A DNA stretch of 64,000 bases from NCBI GenBank assembly GCA_027257055.1, contig JAPVLO010000115.1, positions 1,736,001-1,800,000 on the forward strand, in the 5' to 3' direction. The stretch is from Cephalopachus bancanus. Taxonomy: Eukaryota; Chordata; Mammalia; Primates; Tarsiidae. The translations under genes were made by a program, and so were the position numbers. Of this stretch, positions 59,371 to 64,000 are shown piece after piece; position 1 is the stretch's first letter, and every line of letters begins with the position of its first letter. Below the pieces are notes generated by a model. That model was not told the DNA's origin. It worked only from the letters and a program-made list of their open reading frames with translations, and ran no database searches.

Positions 59371-60948
59371 CCTTTTACCTTGCTCCCATTGCTTCTGGTG
59401 TTTATTATCAAAAATTAGTTTTTCACATCACTATATCTGGCTTCCTACAAACAATAGCCTTAATTCAGTGAAGAGTTCCTTTGGGGAATTCATTTTCTTT
59501 ATTAAAAATTGGTGTCTGGATGCTTCTCTCTGTATATGCATAAACATCAATGTATGTACAGAGGAGACTGTATATGTGTGTGTCCTGCACACCATATACA
59601 CACTTCTCAGAAAAAGTGTTTGGATATCTATGAAAAACTTCTTTGAAAAACAAATACAGATTTGTCAGCTTGTCCAGACCTGGAACAAAATTTCTGACAT
59701 AAGAAATCTGTGTCAAAGTCCTTTCTTGCACTAATAGTTGGTGGCACTTGTAGCCTGCAGGCTGAGGAGGTTTTTCCTCTCTGCATCAATAGAGTGACTG
59801 GAAGCCTCTGATTCAGATCAAGCTTCTGTCTGCCTGAACCACTTTCTTGCAGAAGCCATGCAACTCCCACGCAGGCAGCTCCACAAGCCATCTCTCTTGT
59901 TTCTGCTTAAAGCCCCCTTGGGCTGCAGTCATCCTGTCTGCCACAGGTCCCTTCCTTCCCTACCTACTCAAGGGCTTTTTCTAAGGCATGCAACACATAT
60001 CCCTGTTCTCTGAGAAGACAGTGCCACAGTGTTCTTAAGAGAAGAAAATTTAAGATTCTGAACTAAATTCTGCTTCTGTCCCCTTTCTATTCATAAATCA
60101 TGATAAGGTTAAAAACCACATAGATTTTTTTTTAACTACTCATCATTTGCAAATAACCCCAAATGGAGACCTACACAGAACTTCATAGTAGCATGTGGAG
60201 CTAGCACTGGGTTTGTAAGAGCTAATTTTACCTCCTCCTGACCCTCCCCACAAATGTCAGAATACTAATTAAGAAAGCTCTTCACTCTTGTGTTTCTTTT
60301 CACTGAACTCATTGGAATCTAGTTCCAAATTCGATAAGGTCATCATCTCAACATTCTTTAGGATTTTTCTCCCTATCAAGCTGATCAGGCTACAAGTACC
60401 AAAGAGTAGTCTTCAAAGTGGCCCCGCTAAGTTCAGTACCAGTCCTTAAGCTTCTGTCCCACAGCTCCTGCCCCACCTTGTTCTCACCTAAGCAAGGCTC
60501 TCTGGCCCACATTTCTTTATTTTGCCTTCCCCATGGGCTTCAGCCAGTCCTCAAGAAGACCACATAAACTCAGGCAACAACTGTATTCAGCCAAATCATG
60601 ATCACAGTGGCAGCTGGCCAATCCTCCACCCTAAACTGACCAACAGATGTACCAACCCACCCTAAATTAGCAAGTTCCAGTGCTTGCATTGGCTGGACAA
60701 AGTAGCATCCCTAGAGTTGGTCTCCGATGGAATACGAACATACGTCATCTGGCTAAGTCCTTTGCCCTGGTAAATACATGTACAACCATGACCCTGAGGG
60801 TTTGTTCTTTCTTTCTTCATAGAGAGACCATAGGCAAGCTCTGAGTTAGAATCTCAACTTCATCATCTCTGCTTCAATATTTTTTCTCACTTGAACAAAA
60901 CTTTGAGATCACAATTTAGAAAACAGGTGCTTAATTGCAGCTAAGTTA

Positions 60949-60954
60949 AATAAA
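60949..60954 (+). terminator. SPOCK1: Possible proximal poly(A) signal AATAAA in SPOCK1 3' UTR
   Basis: A canonical hexamer inside AGTTAAATAAAGTGTATT has a GTGTATT stretch just downstream. It would give a 3' UTR about 1.3 kb shorter. AATAAA occurs by chance in AT-rich sequence, so confidence is low. Confidence 0.35.
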
Positions 60955-62222
60955 GTGTATTAAAAAATCAAGACACATTAAAAATCTCAGCTTAGATCAT
61001 CAAAGAAAACCATTGTTGCTATCTCCTCTGAGCTCGGAAAAATGCACAAGAGAACAAATTAAAATCGACAATTTCACTTACAAAAACCTCTAGAAACAGG
61101 GTGAACCACTGATTTTAATTTGTCTAATTATCTTATGACAAGTATCAAATTAAAATAACACTTAAAGATCCTTAGCATTAACTTAATGATGGAGAAGAGT
61201 GCTTAATAGACAATTCCCAGGAAGGTAATGAGATGCCATTTTCAGAGACATTCCAAGAAGATATTTTGATTCATTAAAATATTAAGTAACCCCCCCCACA
61301 GGACGCAAACCCCAAAATCAACAGAGCAACATTATCACTTCTTTTCATGCCTCACTTTGGCATAGCAACATTAGGTTTTGAAAAGATCTTTAATACTTTT
61401 CACAAGCACTAAAGAATAGACTGAGTTACTTTGTCCTTAAAATTAAAATTTTAATTTTCCTCTTTTTGGAAGGAGCCCTTTAGTTACTGTGACCAAGTAT
61501 ACAAAATATGATTTTTATAGGAAAAATTGTGATAATCCAATCCTTTGTTTGAGACAGGTATTAAATTGAGGCCTCACTACGCATTTTTGGAGAGTACTTA
61601 GTGAATAGTTTTATTCTTATTCCATAAAGAGTTATTTTATTTAATATCATTTCCTTGGCATCCAACTTAAATCCCAGAATTTTCTTCAACCGTGGTTAGT
61701 TGTCTGCCATATTTAACATCCTTTTTCTTTCTACAAATATTCTAGGCATGGGAATACCTTAGTATTGAGTTTGAGGTTTTGTATAACAGCTTCCCCTTCT
61801 TTCTGCCCATTTTCCTACCCACAGCACCAAATGACAATGTGTCCGTCCAGGTCTGCCCCTCTGCTCTTCCCAGGATGCCATTCACATTTGGGTTTCCTTT
61901 GTCTTGTTTTTTTTAACCTTGACCACACTATATAGTTAACATCCAAGAGCCTGTTCTACAATGGGTGGTTTTGGTCTTTTTATACTTTTTTTCTCAGAGT
62001 CACTGATGTTTGTCCCTGTTATATGTGTAGCATTGTAATGAGAGCCCATCAAATCCTGAGTGTTAGTTTGTTGTCCCTATTGTAGATGAAATAGTGACAT
62101 AGCAAAACCTAGTAAATTCTGAATGCTTTTCCACGTAGACTTATTTGGAATGTGAACATGACTCTTTGGTTAATAGTAAATGCTTAACTGTAGTCCTGAG
62201 TAGGTGCATTTCTGTCTGTCTC

Positions 62223-62228
62223 AATAAA
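62223..62228 (+). terminator. SPOCK1: Probable distal poly(A) signal AATAAA of SPOCK1
   Basis: A canonical AATAAA is followed by a T/G-containing stretch (TTTTACTTTGTCTG), placing cleavage near 62240-62250. It is the last good signal before sequence with L2 fossils and no transcript-like features. Assignment as the main site is inference. Confidence 0.65.
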
Positions 62229-62245
62229 TTTTACTTTGTCTGCAA

Positions 62246-64000
62246 CATCTGAGCACGCGTATTTCATTGGCTTGGACCTGTACTCACCAGGTCACGCCTC
62301 ACACACAACCACTGGAGAACAGTATGGGCAGGCAAAGGGGATGGCCCAAGAGACCCTCAGTCAGAGTTTCTGGTCATGGCAGAGCACTCGGCCTGCTGGC
62401 GATCTATCTTGTCCTGGACCCTCTCAGCTCATGCTGGCACATGCATATCCTGTGCCCGCTCAGTCTAGAATTATCCCACCTCCTCCCTCTCTTCTGGCTT
62501 TTGCCTCTTTCAGGCTTCAGCTTTATTCCTTCCTTATCAGATTTCACTCTTGTCATCCTGTATACAACCTTAAACTTTTAAAGTCTGCCTATCCTTTTTC
62601 TCCCCCACTAGTTATTCTCTAAAGCTCCCAAAAAACAGTAAATAAAAAAACCCCCTCTCTTCTCTTTACAGAAACTTCAAGTTCTCCTCCATTCATGAAT
62701 TAATATGCCAGATGCTTGTCAAACATCAGAAAGCACCCAAATTGGAAAAGGAATTATTTCCTTTTCACCTCTATCCACATTTGGGCCAGTGCATCTATAA
62801 CTTAATTAGACTCTGAGTGAGTAATTTCATCATGAAGTGAGGTAGAAACTATCTTATGAATAATTCCATTCCTTTACCCTATGGACTAGATTTTACAGAC
62901 AATTTACCGATTGACAGTTCAAGAAAAGGTGCTTCATAAATCCACAAAATAACTAATGTCAGGAAAACAATGGCTAATGTGAAGTCTCCAAGGCAGTTAA
63001 AGGGTACATTAAAGAGATGTTGGCATTTGTGAACACATTGCCTATTCCTCTCAAATCGGCAGAGTTTTACAGGTATAACCCCACATTTCTCCTAAAGTTG
63101 CAACTTCATGGCTGTCACATTGACCTGTTAAAGGCCAGATCTAAAGGAAGAACTGCAAGCCACTTCCCCAGTTTTGGTTATGCAGCTGAGTAAAAAAAAA
63201 AAAATCACAGTACTTTCTCAAAATTTTTAGTTATAAAATTTGCTTTGCTATATTGATTTAAGGAAAGAGGAAGATTTCAGAATATATTCATTCAACAAGC
63301 TTTTATAGATTAATTGGTAGCTTTATAGATTACACTATTTTGGATGAATAAATGCCACTATGGGCAGGAAACATATTCATATCTAGGGAATACAAACGTA
63401 AATAAGACCTGGTACTTGTTCTGGAAAGTCATTATTACCTTGAAAAACACATAAGTAACTGTTACAGTAAAGGGTGATGAATGTCATCATTGAGGGCAGT
63501 GGCTATTCACACCTTGTTAAAGCTTGCCTTTTTTTAAAATCCCTAATTCCCTGGCTTCCTTCCTACCTCTCTGGATATTCCTTCTGGGTTTCTTAAATAC
63601 TCTTTTGTTCCACTTGCTCTGTTAGTATTGCTGTTCCTCAGATCTGTGTCCCTGGCCTACTACTCTTTATCTACTTTCCTCTGGACAGTCTTATCTCTGC
63701 CTATGGTTTCAAACATTCTCTCCACTCTGAGAAGCCCTCAATCTGTATCTCAACTGTAGGTTTTGACTTCTGCTTCATTCTGAAACAATCACCTGCCATT
63801 TAGATAATTCTATTTAAATTTCAGACTGATACCTCAATCTTAAAACTTAAAAAATCAAAATGATAGTACAAAATATACACTGAGTGTGCCAATGGCAGTA
63901 AGAATTAGCAAAGCTTTTCTTAAGTTCTAGCACTCATGAGCCATCATGGAAACGACTGACACATTTGCCTCCATCAAAATTAATAACACATCATAAACAG
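62246..64000. other. Downstream flank of SPOCK1
   Basis: No gene is seen. Two 104- and 128-codon frames overlap at 62236-62622 in different frames without motif or splice support. A probable L2 fossil lies at about 63280-63490 ('tattcattcaacaagctttt', 'ttctggaaagtcattattac'). Confidence 0.5.

Larger units (their letters stand above)
1..62245 (+). other. SPOCK1: SPOCK1 gene, 3' portion (introns plus last five exons)
   Basis: Five exons with GT/AG splice sites read in one frame and give the C-terminal half of testican-1, a secreted proteoglycan of the SPARC/BM-40 family. The human gene, from memory, has 11 exons and very large introns, so these would be exons 7-11 and bases 1-41744 would be upstream intron (inferred; the true 5' boundary is outside the window). 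I saw no Kazal-domain exon or N-terminal exon upstream. The introns between the seen exons are about 3.9, 4.7, 7.3 and 0.46 kb. The transcript end at about 62245 rests on a poly(A) signal at 62223. Confidence 0.85.
58874..62245 (+). other. SPOCK1: SPOCK1 3' untranslated region (inferred extent)
   Basis: From the stop codon onward no further coding sequence is seen. The length to the poly(A) signal at 62223, about 3.4 kb, fits the long SPOCK1 mRNA I recall. The region is AT-rich, holds a (CA)28 repeat at 59311-59367, a possible internal poly(A) signal at 60949, and otherwise no recognisable repeat. A stretch around 60340-60840 has a different, less AT-rich texture and could be an old insertion, but I cannot name it. 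Short open frames here have no coding character. Confidence 0.7.

Noticed and set aside
59300..59734. 144-codon frame beginning MSWKHTHTHT
   Set aside because: Its N-terminal part is the CA repeat translated as His-Thr; it lies in the 3' UTR.
62236..62622. Two overlapping frames (128 and 104 codons) after the poly(A) signal
   Set aside because: They are in different frames over the same bases, with no motif or gene context.
1..64000. CRISPR arrays, bacterial operons, tRNA or rRNA genes, integrated phage
   Set aside because: The window is vertebrate nuclear DNA. No cloverleaf, rRNA motif or spaced direct-repeat array was found.

Overview
This window is mammalian nuclear DNA. It carries the 3' end of one protein-coding gene, SPOCK1 (testican-1), on the + strand, inside about 60 kb of intronic and flanking sequence dominated by retrotransposons. 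A primate source is indicated by dimeric Alu elements. Three copies (near 22.3, 52.2 and 57.6 kb), plus a right-arm fragment near 17.9 kb, belong to an unusual young Alu type that matches neither the common lemur form, nor the tRNA-fused lorisiform form, nor anthropoid AluS/AluY as I remember them. By exclusion I suggest a tarsier. This is an inference, not a database match.

Gene content: five coding exons of SPOCK1 (41745-41861, 45785-46006, 50751-50813, 58089-58226, 58683-58873) encode about 243 C-terminal residues. They cover the extracellular calcium-binding (EC) domain with its EF-hand pair, the thyroglobulin type-1 domain and the acidic tail with Ser-Gly glycosaminoglycan sites, ending at TAG 58871-58873. 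A 3' UTR of about 3.4 kb follows, with the most plausible poly(A) signal at 62223-62228. Bases 1-41744 contain no exon I can recognise and are most simply read as a long upstream SPOCK1 intron; 62246-64000 is downstream flank.

Layout. 1-8 kb: a near-full-length, dead LINE-1 on the - strand. 8-14 kb: older LINE fragments, MER5A, an Alu, and a 212-bp segment duplicated 2.1 kb apart. 14-21 kb: mostly unique sequence with MIR and L2 fossils. 21-29 kb: a dense LINE-1 nest in which an old antisense L1 is interrupted by a younger L1 scrambled into segments of alternating orientation. 29-41.7 kb: unique intron, one AluJ-like copy, a solo LTR inserted in a MIR with clear target-site duplications, a mariner transposase fossil, and MIR/L2. 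41.7-58.9 kb: the SPOCK1 exons and introns, with tandem duplications, LTR and L1 fragments, Alus, a DNA transposon and a polypyrimidine/GAT tract. 58.9-64 kb: 3' UTR with a (CA)28 repeat, then flank.

I found no RNA gene, CpG-island promoter, second gene or novel system. The observations most worth a second look are the mosaic L1, the duplicated segments, the apparently lineage-specific Alu type, the NAGNAG splice acceptor in SPOCK1 and the all-symmetric exon phases.
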